DNA from: Elymus sibiricus
Taxonomy: Eukaryota > Streptophyta > Magnoliopsida > Poales > Poaceae
Length of the DNA stretch: 64,000 bases
Reading direction: 5' to 3'
Assembly: GCA_039707655.1 (NCBI GenBank)
Contig: CM077675.1
Coordinates: 417,507,162 to 417,571,161, forward strand
This document shows, one piece after another, positions 35,260-47,300 of the stretch (its first letter is position 1; each line of letters starts with the position of its first letter). The position numbers and the translations under genes are program-made. The notes beneath the pieces were generated by a model, which saw only the letters and a program-made list of their open reading frames with translations, did no database searches and was not told where the DNA came from.

Positions 35260-35641
35260 GAAGCCCCCGGGCCTGAGCCATACGTGTCGCTTGGCACGTT
35301 GGGTTAGGCCCCAAACAGTGCACAGACACGCGGCGAAGGGGTTCTGTCCTTCCACCCACGTCCACTCCGCGCAATTATCGCGGGTCGTGGGGTCATGGAC
35401 GGGAGCCGTTGGAGAATAAAAGGAACTGTCAGTAATAAAACGGCAGTTTTCCAAAAAGATAGCGAAGAGCTAGCCCCCGTGCGAGTCCCCTAATAAAAAG
35501 GACAATGCACAGGGGGCGCTGCTCATTCGCATCCTTTTCTCCGTCCTTCATCTTCCTCCTCAAGCCAAGAAACCGCTTCCACCGCCACTCTCGTTCCACC
35601 GAGTGCCGCCAGGCCACCCGCCGCCCCTGAAGGCTTTAAGG

Positions 35642-37159
35642 ATGGGGCAGAAAAAGGCTGGCAACAAGGGGAAGCAGGCGGCCACATCCACGGACCTGGT
35701 GGCTGAGGAGCGGAAGAGGAAAGCGGAAGAGCTCGAGAGGCGGCGGCAGGGAGATGTGGTTATCTCCCCGTCGAGTCTGGACGGCAACACTCTGATTGAG
35801 AGGTACGCCTATATGTGGGGGCGGGTGACAAAGGGGCACGGAGCACCTCAAGTTTTGCCGGACAGCCCCAAGGAGAAGAAGCCTTCAGATTCGTACCACT
35901 TCTTTTGTGTATACTTTTACTGCGGCCTCGTCCCTCCCTTCTCTGATTTCTTCAGCGCCATGATGGTAGCGTATGGATTCCACCTTCTGGATTTCACGCC
36001 CAATGCGATATCTTGCATGGCGATATTTGCCCACCTGTGCGAGAACTTTGTCAGAGTTGCCCCCAACGTAGACTTGTTCAGGCACTTCTTCCTTCCTCGG
36101 ATTGAGGACAAATCCCACCGCTCGGGGAACATCAGCTGGATTCCCCGGGACAAGAAGGAGTACCTTTCCGGACAGCTACGCGGGAAGTGGGAAGAATGGA
36201 GGGGCGACTGGTGATGGATCAAGGACGACAAAGCTCCTGTATTCTGCCGGGCGAGGACTGAATGCGTCACGCGCGGCAGCGACTGGGGGAAGCCTGGCCC
36301 AACTGACAGCAAACTCCGCCTGGCGCTGAACAGGATCGTCCGCCTCAAAGCTGCTGGGTTGAACATCGAGCACGTGGGGGCAGATTTCCTCTGCCGCCGC
36401 ATTGCTCCTTTGCAGAAGAGGGACAGGTTTGCTTGGGAGTTCAATGGCCCCGCCGATTGGATGCGCCTGTATCCCGGTCCTGCCAACAACTTGACAGCCT
36501 ACGGCCATGGCTGGCTGTGTGACCAGTTGTTTGGCCGTTTTGGGACACACCGCCTGCCGGAGGGAGTCATCCCGTTGCACCGCAATTCCGCCCGGAATCA
36601 GATCCTCCAATGGATGCTAGAATGTGACGCTTCCGGCGTTAAGTCTGACTGGGAGCAGCCCGCCCTGGAGAGCGAGACGGAGTGGGTCTCTGCCTTGGAT
36701 GAGAAAGCTATCAGACCGGAGGACAACTTGACTGCGCCGACCAGGGAGGCGGAGAGAGCCTATATCTCCGGACGAATCGCGGAGGACAAGGCCGTCAGGA
36801 CCCCCAGGGAAGCAGTCTCCGGAGGAGAGGAGGAGTCCGGGGACGGCGGTTCTTCTGAGGAGGAGAGCGAAAATCTCGCTCTGGAGGAGCCTGCCGGGCT
36901 GGAGCTTGCCGGGGCCAGTGGCTTCCAAACCGCGGCAACAGGGACCCAGGCGGAGGGCGAAATGGAAGGGGCGAAGGCTCCGGAGGTGGTAGAGGAGGGG
37001 CTCGAAGAGGGGCCCCAGGCCCCGGAGTCGGGTCGCCGCCTCCGTCTACGCACCAGTCGGGAGTCAACGGCCGCCGCATCTTCGCGGGGTTCCTCGAAAG
37101 TGAAGAAGACGACCGCCAAGGGCGGCGGGCGTGAAGTAGCACGTCGTCAATCCTCTTAG
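35642..37159 (+). pseudogene. Antisense ORF of C (gypsy-type transposon protein), one stop
   Basis: ATG at 35642 starts a 506-codon frame ending with TAG at 37157-37159, broken once by TGA at 36212-36214 (a TGG-to-TGA-type change). An N-terminal basic Lys/Glu/Arg helix is followed by the domain seen in plant Gypsy-associated ORFs (FYCGLVPPFSDFFSAMMVAYG; WIPRDKKEYLSG). The tail is acidic (EEESGDGGSSEEES) and then basic. The function of this protein class is unknown. It lies antisense to the LTR direction, as in Tat-lineage elements. Domain naming is from memory of the family pattern. Confidence 0.75.
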
Positions 37160-37160
37160 G

Positions 37161-37679
37161 AGTCAAGCAAGAGTACTTGATCATAGGTCATACTCATCGT
37201 TTAAGCACAAGTGGGGTTACCACTTTTACATAAAGCATTTAATGTTGTCACATTCTTAAGAGATGCTTTAACTCAAGTCTTAGAGTAAAGCTCCCCCTTG
37301 ATGTGACATCCCCCCTAAGAGGGATAAACTAACCTTGGGCTTTGTCGTGGAAGACTTCATGTGGGTGATGTAGTGGTGGATGCTCAAAGTTGATGAAGAT
37401 CATCTTTAGTTGGGAGCAATCATTGTTGTTTCTTACTCACCTCACCTACATGGGTTAGTCCCAAGCACAAGAGACATATACAAGTATATTCATGGACATG
37501 GAGTGTAAAGCATATGTGATGATGTCCATGAATTCTTTGATACCTTGTCCCTTGCTTACCTTTGAGGGAACGTGTGACTCCTTGAACTATTGCATAATGT
37601 TGATGTTGATTGCAACTAGTTCTTGCCAAAAATGAATGTGAGTGAATTTCATTGGCGGAGTCACCCCTCAAGAACTTCT
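37161..37679 (-). other. Non-coding internal sequence of Copia A after gag
   Basis: Continues the minus-strand element A downstream of gag without an open frame. The junction with C at about 37160 is abrupt. Confidence 0.55.
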
Positions 37680-39761
37680 CTAGTTCTTCTTCTTGGGGAC
37701 CCACATCAAGTTGATAGGGATCCTTGGGGTTGAAGTAGCACTAGTTGAAGTAGAGCTTGGAGTAGCCTTGGGAACCCACTTCACCATGGCTAGGGATTCA
37801 TCTTCAGATGTGTCAATGTCATCATGAAGCTTTCCCTTGCCCTTGTGGTCTTCTTCCCATTTGACTCCATTGGCGTTGAAGTAGCCAATCCCATGGTTCT
37901 TTCGGTATCCTCCATGCTTGCGCACAATCTCCTCGAATTTCTTACATCCGGCAAGACTTTTGTAGATACCTTTCTCTATAATTCCTTTCAATAAATTGTT
38001 TTCTTGCTCAAGTGTAACTTGGCTAAGAGAATCATTAGTGGAATCAATAGAGTTACTAGGAACAACATCATTTTATTTTGCATTAGCTTTGTTGTTACTA
38101 GATGAAGAGCCTTTCTTGCCTTTGTTACTAGCATGCTTAAATTTAACTTGTGGAATAAATGTAGACAAGAGTAATCGTTTGGCAAGATAAGAAGAACTCT
38201 TCTTTCGAAGATCGTCATTGATAGCTTTAAGAAATTCATGCTCTTGCTCTAAGTTGAGCTTCTCGAAGCGTAGCTTCTCATGAGTTCTTACAAGCTCTCT
38301 ATGATCTTCTAGAGTAGATTCATGAGCTAACTTAAGAGTGTTTAATTCTTTAGTTAGATGCTCAATCTCCTTCTTATCATCATCATTCGATTTATCTTGG
38401 TTAGCATGGATATTGTCAAGTTCATTTTGACTAACATCGCTAGTTTTATCAAAGAGCAAGTCATCATCTCCTAGTAAATCATCCTCATCACTATCAAAGT
38501 CAAGATATTCGGGGTGTGATACCTTGGGGCCTTTAGCCATGAAGCAACTTCCACTCCCTTCATTTGGTGTATCAAATATGTCGTAGGAGTTGGAGGAAAT
38601 GAGTGCAAGTCCGGCAACACCTTCATCTTGACTACAGTAGGAGTCGGAGTGATAGCTTCTCTTGGAGTGGTCGTCGGAGTCGGAGCCGGAAACCCATTCA
38701 CCAACATGAGCTTGATGTCTTCTTCTTGAGTAGCTCTTGGTGTACTTGTCCTTCTTCTCCGAATCCCTACTTCTCCTTGAGGGTCTTGGTTCATAACGAT
38801 CATCTCTACTCCTTCTCTCTCTTCGAGGTGATTCATCTTTTGAGCTTCTTCTTCTAGGTGATTCTTCTCTTCTCTTGTGAGGGGCCGTGCACTCATTTGA
38901 GTAGTGTCTGGGCCTTCCACAATTGTAGCAGTTTCGGTCATGACTAGATGAATGCTTTTCTTCATATCTTGAGTTGGAGCTTCTTTCTTTGCCTCTACTC
39001 TTATAGAACTTGTTGAATTTCTTGACCATGAGACTTATCTCTTCATTGGTAACAAGGTTCTCACTTGAAGTAGCGGGAGTGTCACTTGCAGCTTTGTAAG
39101 CACCGCTTGACTCGTTGTGAAGTTCTTCCTTGTCTTTGAGCGGCATCTCATGAGCAACAATCCTTCCAATCACTTCCGTAGGCTTGAGATCTTTGTAGTT
39201 TGGCATCATTTGGATCAACATGCACACGGTGTCATACTTTCCATACAAGGCTCTAAGAATCTTCTTGATGATGAATTTGTCGGTCATTTCTTCGCTTCCT
39301 AAACCGGCAATCTCATTTGTGATGAGAGCAAGCCTAGAGTACATCTCCGCAACTCCTTCACCATCCTTCATCTTGAACTTGTCAAGTTGACTCTGAAGCA
39401 CATCCAACTTAGATTCCCTGATGGAATCGGTACCTTCGCGCATGTCAACCAAAGTATCCCAAATCTCTTTTGCATTCTCAAGACGGCCGATTTTGTTGAA
39501 TTCTTCGGGGCATAGGTAGTTGAAAAGAATGTCACATGCTTGAGCATTGTATTGCAACATCTTCAATTCATCCGCGGTCGCTTCACGATCCGGTTCCTTT
39601 CCATCACCAAAGAATTCACTTTGCAAGCCAACACAAACAACAGCCCAAACGGCGGGGTTATGACCAAGAATATGCATTTTCATTTTATGTTTCCAACTAG
39701 CAAAGTTTGTACCATCAAAATATGGACCTCTACGGTGATAGTTTCCCTCACTAGATGCCAT
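37680..39761 (-). pseudogene. Copia A gag, one in-frame stop
   Basis: The minus-strand frame from ATG 39761 runs 562 codons to TAA at 38075-38073, then stays open in the same frame to 37680. The N-terminus has the Copia gag start (YFDGTNFASWKHKMKMHILG). A DUF4219/UBN2-like region follows, then an RS-rich stretch around a CCHC knuckle CYNCGRPRHYSNEC (about 38922-38963), and a coiled coil (IEHLTKELNTLKLAHESTLE). Family role: structural gag. Protease, integrase and reverse transcriptase do not follow. Confidence 0.88.
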
Positions 39762-39800
39762 ACTCTCCTTGGTTGTGAGACCAATGCAATGGAGACCAAA

Positions 39801-39812
39801 GCTCTGATACCA
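39801..39812 (-). other. Primer binding site of A (initiator Met tRNA)
   Basis: TGGTATCAGAGC on the minus strand, two bases from the 5' LTR end. Fixes orientation as minus. Confidence 0.92.
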
Positions 39813-39814
39813 CT

Positions 39815-41324
39815 TGTAGGGATCAAAAGTAGGTCTAGAGGGTGGGTGATTAGACTACTTGACCAAATAAAAACCTAACCTTTTCCCAAATTAGTTTGTG
39901 GGCAGATTTTAACGATTAGCACAAGTCAAGTTCAACCTACACATGCATGTCTATGAGTATTGCAGCGGAAAGTAAAGACAAGCATATGTAAATAGAGGGG
40001 GAGAGGAGATCAAATGCAATTTGGAGACACGAAGATTTTTTTCCCGTGGTTCCGATAGGTGGTGCTATCGTACATCCACATTTATGGAGTCTTCAACCCA
40101 CGGAGGGTAACGGCCGCGAGAGTCCATGGAGGGCTCCACCCATAAGGGTCCACGAAGTAGAAACCTTGACTATTCCATAACGGCTTCCGTCCACGAAGGA
40201 CTAGCCTCACTATGGGTAGATCTTCACGAAGTAGGCGATCTCCTTGCCTATACAAACTTCTTGGTTCAACTCCACAACACGAAGTAGGAGGCTCCCAAGC
40301 GACACCTAACCAATCTAGGAGGCACCACCCTCCAAAAGGTAATAGGCTCGATAGTAACGATGAACTCCTTGCTCTTGTGTTTCAACTGATAGTCTTCTCA
40401 ACACACACAATCACTCTCTCACGGATTTGGCTTGGGTGGAAGAGATTGATTGGATAGAAAGCAACTTGGGGAGGCTAGAAATCAAGATCCATATGGTTGG
40501 AGTGGATAATCTTAACCTCAACACAAGGGTAGGTGGTTCTCTCTCAGAAAATTGGATGGGGCAAGTGTGGAATAGTTCTGAATGCTTCTCTTGCGAGTGG
40601 GATGTGGTGGAGGGGTATATATAGGCATCTCCAAAAATCCAACCATTACAACATTCTTGAGCAACTCGGTGAAACCGATATGAAACTCGGTTGTACCGAT
40701 TTATTCAAAATGTGGCAACTTTAGGAATCTCAGTGAGACCGATATATCATTCTCGGTGGTACCGAATTGAGTGGCCGAGGGCAGTTTCCAAACTCGATGG
40801 CACCGATTTACAAAACTCGGAGATTCCGATTTTATAAATCGAGGCAACAGAATGTTGGTCACCGAAACTCGGTTGCACCGATGAGAATCTTGGTTGTACC
40901 GAGAATGGGAAGTGGCTAGGGTTTCTGTCTTGGCTTGGAACTCGATGTGGCCGATATGAAAGTTGGTGACACCGATTTTGAGTGGATGGCTTAATGACAG
41001 AATATTTGTGGGAGATCGTGTGAGTGTATTTGGTGGCTAACACTTGATCACTTGAGCATTTCATTCACCATTAATACCTCACCCCCTTTTGATAGTATTG
41101 GCTTTCCTATGGACTCAAGGTGATTTCTCACAAAGTAAAATGTAGAGTCTTGTAGCTTGAAGCTTTGCCAATCCATTCCTTGCATCTTGGGGTATCTCCT
41201 CACAATCCTTTGCCAAGCTATCATTGAACTTTTTCCTGAGATATACTTAGTGGAAAACATTAGTCCAATGAAATATATGTTATTATTAATTATCAAAACC
41301 ACCTAGGGAGAAGTTGTGCTGTCA
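39815..41324 (-). repeat. 5' LTR of Copia element A
   Basis: 1510 bp matching 17179-18685 with scattered substitutions and small indels. Contains the second TCGGT...ACCGA array at 40665-40976. Confidence 0.92.
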
Positions 41325-42747
41325 CATGTTTCGGTGAACTTTGATGCCGTCGTGTTGTGTGATTATTGTGATGCCCACAACATCTCTCTACTAATTTCCC
41401 TCTTTTTGGGGTTTTTTTAATATCATTTATGCCACTGGTTGTGTCTCACTATTCAGTTTTACCACTAGGAATTTCAATTGCTCAAAAATGCCATCGCTTC
41501 ATTAGGCGCATACTAAAAAATGCCACTGGACGCCATTACTGTGAGCTCAAATCTCATTTGCCATGTGATAATGATCAAAACACCTATAGACCAACATGTC
41601 AGCTCTCCCTCTGTCTCACTACAATAAAGTGTGGGTCCTACTTGATCCCAACAGCGTTCCTATTTTCCTCTAAAATTATCTGCTTGCTTACTCCTCACAA
41701 GTGGAGTCCACACTTATCATTGTGAGATTGAGAGACCTACCATGTGGGTATAGGGGTATTTTCCTCTTATAACATGGTCAACAATTTTGACTTGACGATA
41801 ATGATATCAAATGGCATTTTTGAGCAAACATGTAATGAACGATGGCATTTTTGACATATCTAATGGCATTTTTGAGCAAGCATCTAAAGGAACAATGACA
41901 TTTTTGAGCAATTGTTACTTTTAATGGCAAAACTGAGTAGTGGAACACAACTAGTAGCATAAATGATAAAAGCCCTTTTTTGCAGGTGCGGATTGCCCTC
42001 TGTTAACGATGCCAAAGCCGGTGATTACCACTCATGGTATTTGCAGCCACCATCTGTTCATTGAAGCAAAAAGAATATCAAGTTGTAGGCCTCGTTTTGT
42101 GAATGCTAAAGCAGGGATGGTACAGGTGCTCGATGGCTCATTGTCGGCTTCTCAAGTGCTTCCTCAGTTTCTTAAAAAAAAGATTTTTTTATAATTCATA
42201 ATGCAGGATCGATTGAATATAAAGCACGAATTCCAGACACACAAAAAAAGGAAATAAAAAGCACGATGAACAACACCTGCCCACATCATAGCAAAAATTC
42301 ACACAACCAACCCAATTGTTCAACATGGTAAAAAGGACAACGTAATGCAACAATAAAGTCATATGAAACTGGAACTTTCTATGTCAAGTGAGTAGATGGA
42401 TCAATCCGGAAATTATGCTGCCACCTGTGTTGCGTAAAAATTGATGAGTGAATTTTCACTTTTATTGCCCATGTTTAAACTGAATATTCTTAGATTTTTG
42501 TGGGATATTCACTCCAGTTAGTCTTTTAATAACTAATAGTTACAATGGATTTTAAATCTCCTTGTTTATTCTATTTCCTACATAAATGAGCTTTTCTAGG
42601 TGATAAATCAAGTCATAAAGGAAGTATATTGGGCGTGAATGTCGATTCCAACCATAACGAGCCGCACAACGGTGTCCAGATGAGATGACGATGTGCGGTA
42701 CGAGCGTGGATGTCCACACTCATATTGTCTGTCGTCTACTATGTGAG
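41325..42747 (+). repeat. Second copy of the 2.29-kb duplication, segment 2
   Basis: Starts with CATGT (41325-41329, target duplication of A), continues the sequence interrupted at 17178, and matches 14890-16315. It stops at GTGAG (42743-42747), the target site of Gypsy F. Confidence 0.88.
41408..41975. mobile_element. Long-TIR MITE, second complete copy
   Basis: Paralogue of 14973-15538 through the 2.29-kb duplication, with the same long imperfect inverted arms. Confidence 0.7.
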
Positions 42748-44272
42748 TGAAACGTCCATTTTGCATCATGCTTTTATATTGATATTTATTGCATTATGGG
42801 CTGTTATTACACATTATGGTACAATACTTATGCCTTTTCTCTCTTATTTTACAAGGTTTACATGAAGAGGGAGAATGCCGGCAGCTGGAATTCTGAACCG
42901 GAAAAGGAGCAAATATGAGAGACCTATTCTGCACAACTCCAAAAGTCCTAAAAAGTTACGGAGAATTATTTTGGAATATATAAAAAATATTGGGCAGAAG
43001 AAATACCAGAGGAGACCCACCAGGAGGCCACAAGCCAGGGGGCGCGCCCTACCCCCCTGGGCGCGCCCCTGTGGCTTGTGGGCCCCCTGGCAGGCCTCCG
43101 GTGCCCATCTTCTGCTATATGGAGGGTTTTGACCTGGAAAAAAATCATAATAGAGCTTTCGGGACGAAGCGCCGCCGTCTCGAGGCGGAACTTGGGCAGA
43201 ACCAATCTAGGGCTCCGGCGGAGCTGTTCTGCCGGGAAAACTTCCCTCCCGGAGGGGGAAATCGAAGCCATCGTCATCACCAACGATCCTCTCATCGAGA
43301 GGGGGTCAATCTCCATCAACATCTTCACTAGCACCATCTCCTCTCCAAACCCTAGTTCATCTCTTGTATCCGATCTTTGTCTCAAAACCTCAGATTGGTA
43401 CCTGTGGGTTGCTAGTAGTGTTGATTACTCCTTGTAGTTGATGCTAGTTGGTTTACTTGGTGGAAGATCATATGTTCAGATCCTTAATGATAATTAATAC
43501 TCCTCTGATCATGAACATGAATATGCTTTATGAGTAGTTACGTTTGTTCCTGAGGACATGGGATAAGTCTTGTTATAAGTAATCATGTGAATTTGGTATT
43601 CGTTCGATATTTTGATGAGATGTATGTTGTCTCTCCTCTAGTGGTGTTATGTGAACGTCAACTACATGACACTTCACCATTATTTGGGCCTAGGGGAAGG
43701 CATTGGGAAGTAATAAGTAGATGATGGGTTGCTAGAGTGACAGAAGCTTAAACCCTAGTTTATGCGTTGCTTCGTAAGGGGCTAATTTGGATCCATATGT
43801 TTCATGCTATGGTTAGATTTATCTTAATTCTTCTTTCATAGTTGCGGATGCTTGTGAGAGAGGTTAATCATAAGTGGGAGGTTTGTCCAAGTAAGGGCAG
43901 CACCCAAGCACCGGTCCACCCACATATCAAATTATCAAAGTAACGAACGCGAATCACATGAGCATGATGAAAACTAGCTTGACAAAAATTCCCATGTGTC
44001 CTCGGGAGCGCTTTGCTTTATATAAGAGTTTGTCCAGGCTTGTCCTTTGCTACAAAAAGGATTGGGCCACCTTTCTACACCTTTGTTACACTCGTTATTT
44101 GTTACCCGTTACGAATTATCTTATCACACAACTATCTGTTACCGATAATTTCAGTGCTTGCAGAGAATACCTTGCTGAAAACCGCTTGTCATTTCCTTCT
44201 GCTCCTCGTTGGGTTCGACACTCTTACTTATCGAAAGGACTACGATAGATCCCCTATACTTGTGGGTCATCA
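42748..44272 (+). repeat. 5' LTR of Gypsy element F
   Basis: Starts TGAAACGTCCATTTTGC (a mutated TGATACG, compare the 3' copy) and ends CTTGTGGGTCATCA. Near-identical to 51539-53062 by eye, which suggests a recent insertion. Confidence 0.93.
43029..43080. repeat. GC-rich hairpin in 5' LTR of F
   Basis: CACAAGCCAGGGGGCGCGCC pairs with GGGCGCGCCCCTGTGGCTTGTG across a short loop; 52 nt in total. Confidence 0.85.
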
Positions 44273-44283
44273 AGACTCTTTTC

Positions 44284-44301
44284 TGGCGCCGTTTCCGGGG
44301 A
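44284..44301 (+). other. Primer binding site of F (Asp tRNA)
   Basis: TGGCGCCGTTTCCGGGGA, 11 bases after the LTR, matches the 3' end of plant tRNA-Asp with one mismatch. Typical of Athila/Tat Gypsy elements. Confidence 0.85.
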
Positions 44302-44378
44302 GTGAAGCGCCTTTGGTGAGTGGAATTTGGTAAGGAAAAATTTATATAGTGTGCTGAAATTTACTGTCACTTGTTACT

Positions 44379-47300
44379 ATGGAAAGTAATCCTTTGAGGG
44401 GCTTGTTCGGGGTATCTTCACCTCGACCGGAAGCACAAAGAGTTGCTCCTCAACCTACTGAACCTACTGTAAATATTTATTATGAAATTCCTTCGGGTAT
44501 GATAGAGAAACTGCTAGCTAATCCTTATGCAGGAGACGGAACACTACATCCTGATTTGCACCTGATCTATGTGGATGAAGTTTGTGGATTATTTAAGCTT
44601 GCAGGTTTGCCCGAGGATGATGTCAAGAAGAAGGTCTTTCCTTTATCTTTGAAGGAGAAGGCATTGACATGGTATAGGCTATGTGATGATATTGGATCAT
44701 TGGACTACAACCGATTGAAGTTGGAATTTCATCAGAAGTTTTATCCTATGCATCTGGTTCATCGTGATCGGAATTATATTTATAATTTTTGGCCTCGTGA
44801 AGGAGAAAGCATCGCTCAAGCTTGGGGGAGGCTTAAGTCAATGTTATATTCGTGCCCCAATCATGAGCTCTCAAGAGAAATTATTATTCAGAATTTTTAT
44901 GCTCGGCTTTCTCGTAATGATCAATCCATGCTCGATACTTCTTGTACTGGTTCTTTTATGAAGAAGACTATTGAATTCAAATGGGATTTATTGGAAAGAA
45001 TTAAACGCAACTCTGAAGATTGGGAACTCGACGAAGGTAAGGAGTCAGGTATAAACCTTAAGTTTAATTGTGTTAAATCCTTTATAGACACCGATGCTTT
45101 TCGTGAATTTAGCACTAAATATGGACTTGACTCTGAGATAGTAGCTTCTTTCTGTGAATCTTTTGCTGCTCATGTTGATCTCCCTAAGGAGAAGTGGTTT
45201 AAATATCATCCTCCCGTTGAAGTGAAAGTAGTTGAACCTATTAAAGTTGAAGAAGAAACTATTACTTATAATGTTGATCATGTTATTCCTGCTGCTTATA
45301 TTGAGAAACCACCTTTCCCTGTTAGAATAAAGGAACATGCTAAAGCTTCAACTGTGGTTCGTAAGAGCTATGTTAGAACACCTACACCCCCTGAACAAAT
45401 TAAAGTGGAACCTAGTATTGCTATGGTTAAAGATCTCTTGGTTGATAATATTGATGGGCATGTTATTCATTTCTGTGATGAAGCTGCTAGAATTGCTAGA
45501 CCTGATTCTAAAGACAAACATAGACCTATTGTTGGCATGCCTGTTGTTTCTGTTAAAATAGGAGATCATTGTTATCATGGCTTATGTGATGTGGGTGCTA
45601 GTGTGAGTGCAATTCCCTTTACCTTATATCAAGAAATTATGAATGATATTGCACCTGCTGAATTAGAGGAAATTGATGTTACCATTAAGCTTGCTAATAG
45701 AGATGCTATAGCACCAGTTGGGATTGTTAGAGATGTTGAAGTCTTGTGTGGGAAAATAAAATACCCTACTGATTTTCTTATTCTTGGTTCCCCACAAGAT
45801 GATTTTTGTCCCATTATATTTGGTAGACCTTTCTTGAACACCGTTAATGCTAAGATAGATTGTGAGAAAGAAACTGTTACTGTAAGCTTTGGGGATGTGT
45901 CCCACGAGTTTAATTTCTCTAAATTTCGTAGACAACCCCATGATAAAGAATTGCCTAGTAAGGATGAAATTATTGGTCTTGCTTCTATTGCTGTGCCTCC
46001 TACTGATCCCGTAGAACAATATTTGCTAGACCATGAAAACGATATGCATATGAATGAAAGGAATGAAATAGATAAGATTTTCTTTGATCAGCATCCTATT
46101 TTGAAACACAACTTGCCTGTTGAAATACTTGGGGATCCTCCTCCACCCAAGGGTGATCCCGTGTTTGAGCTTAAACAATTACCGGATACTCTGAAATATG
46201 CTTATCTTGATGAAAAGAAGATATATCCTGTTATTATTAGTGCTAACCTTTCAGAGCATGAAGAAAAGAGATTATTGAAAACTCTGAGGAAGCACCGTGC
46301 TGTTATTGGATACACTCTTGATGATCTTAAGGGCATTAGTCCCACTCTATGTCAGCATAAAATTAATATGGAGCCTGATGCTAAACCAGTTGTTGATCAC
46401 CAACGACGGTTAAATCCTAAAATGAAAGAAGTGGTAAGAAATGAAATATTAAAGCTTCTGGAGGCAGGTATAATTTATCCTATTGCTGATAGTAGATGGG
46501 CTAGCCCCGTTCATTGTGTCCCTAAGAAGGGAGGTATTACCGTTGTTCCCAATGATAAAAATGAATTGATCCCACAAAGAATTGTTACAGGATATAGAAT
46601 GGTAATTGATTTTAGGAAATTAAATAAAGCTACTAGGAAAGATCATTACCCTCTACCTTTTATTGATCAAATGCTAGAAAGACTATCCAAACACACACAC
46701 TTTTGCTTTCTAGATGGTTATTCTGGTTTCTCTCAAATACCTGTGTCAAAAGAGGACCAAGAGAAGACCACTTTTACTTGTCCTTTCGGTACCTTTGCTT
46801 ATAGACGTATGCCTTTTGGTTTATGCAATGCACCTGCTACCTTTCAAAGATGTATGACTGCTATATTCTCTGACTTTTGTGAAAAGATTGTTGAGGTTTT
46901 CATGGATGATTTCTCCGTTTACGGAACTTCTTTTGATGATTGCTTGAGCAACCTTGATCGAGTTTTGCAGAGATGTGAAGAAACTAATCTTGTACTAAAT
47001 TGGGAGAAGTGCCACTTTATGGTTAATGATGGTATTGTCTTGGGACACAAAATCTCCGAAAGAGGTATTGAAGTTGACAAGGCTAAAGTTGATGCTATTG
47101 AAAAAATGCCGTGTCCTACGGATATCAAAGGTATAAGAAGTTTCCTTGGTCATGCTGGTTTCTATAGGAGGTTTATTAAAGACTTCTCTAAGATTTCTAG
47201 GCCTCTCACTAATCTTTTGCAAAAAGATGTTCCATTCGTTTTTGATGATGATTGTGTAGAAGCATTTGAAATCCTTAAGAAAGCCTTGATTTCTGCACCT

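Larger units (their letters stand above)
34393..37160 (-). mobile_element. Gypsy fragment C (Tat/Retand-like) with antisense ORF
   Basis: The left part is an 867-bp LTR (34393-35259) with TGTCGG...CCGACA ends. A minus-strand TATA-like ACTATAAAAGGAGG (about 34703-34716) indicates minus orientation, making this the 3' LTR. Behind it lies a plus-strand (antisense) ORF encoding a protein of the putative gypsy-type transposon class. The rest of the element (pol, gag, 5' LTR) is missing: sequence switches to Copia A at about 37160. Left flank GAAGA (34388-34392) is the likely target duplication. The Tat lineage is inferred because antisense ORFs are known there (for example RIRE2, Grande). Confidence 0.7.
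17179..41324 (-). mobile_element. Copia LTR retrotransposon A (SIRE/Maximus-like), with nested insertions
   Basis: A 24.1-kb unit flanked by CATGT at 17174-17178 and 41325-41329, with LTRs of 1507 and 1510 bp. Orientation is minus. The Met-tRNA primer site lies next to the right LTR (39801-39812), and the purine tract borders the left LTR (18687-18699). Read on the minus strand the order is 5'LTR, PBS, gag (39761-37680), then a gap where pol should be, then an extra coiled-coil ORF (21318-19168) and the 3'LTR. Long LTRs plus an extra ORF upstream of the 3'LTR fit the SIRE/Maximus lineage (name not verified). The interior 21652 to about 37160 is occupied by elements B, C, D and E. Confidence 0.9.

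Noticed and set aside
43958..44333. ORFs repeated at 52748-53149
   Set aside because: They lie inside the two LTRs of F and mirror LTR identity, not a gene.
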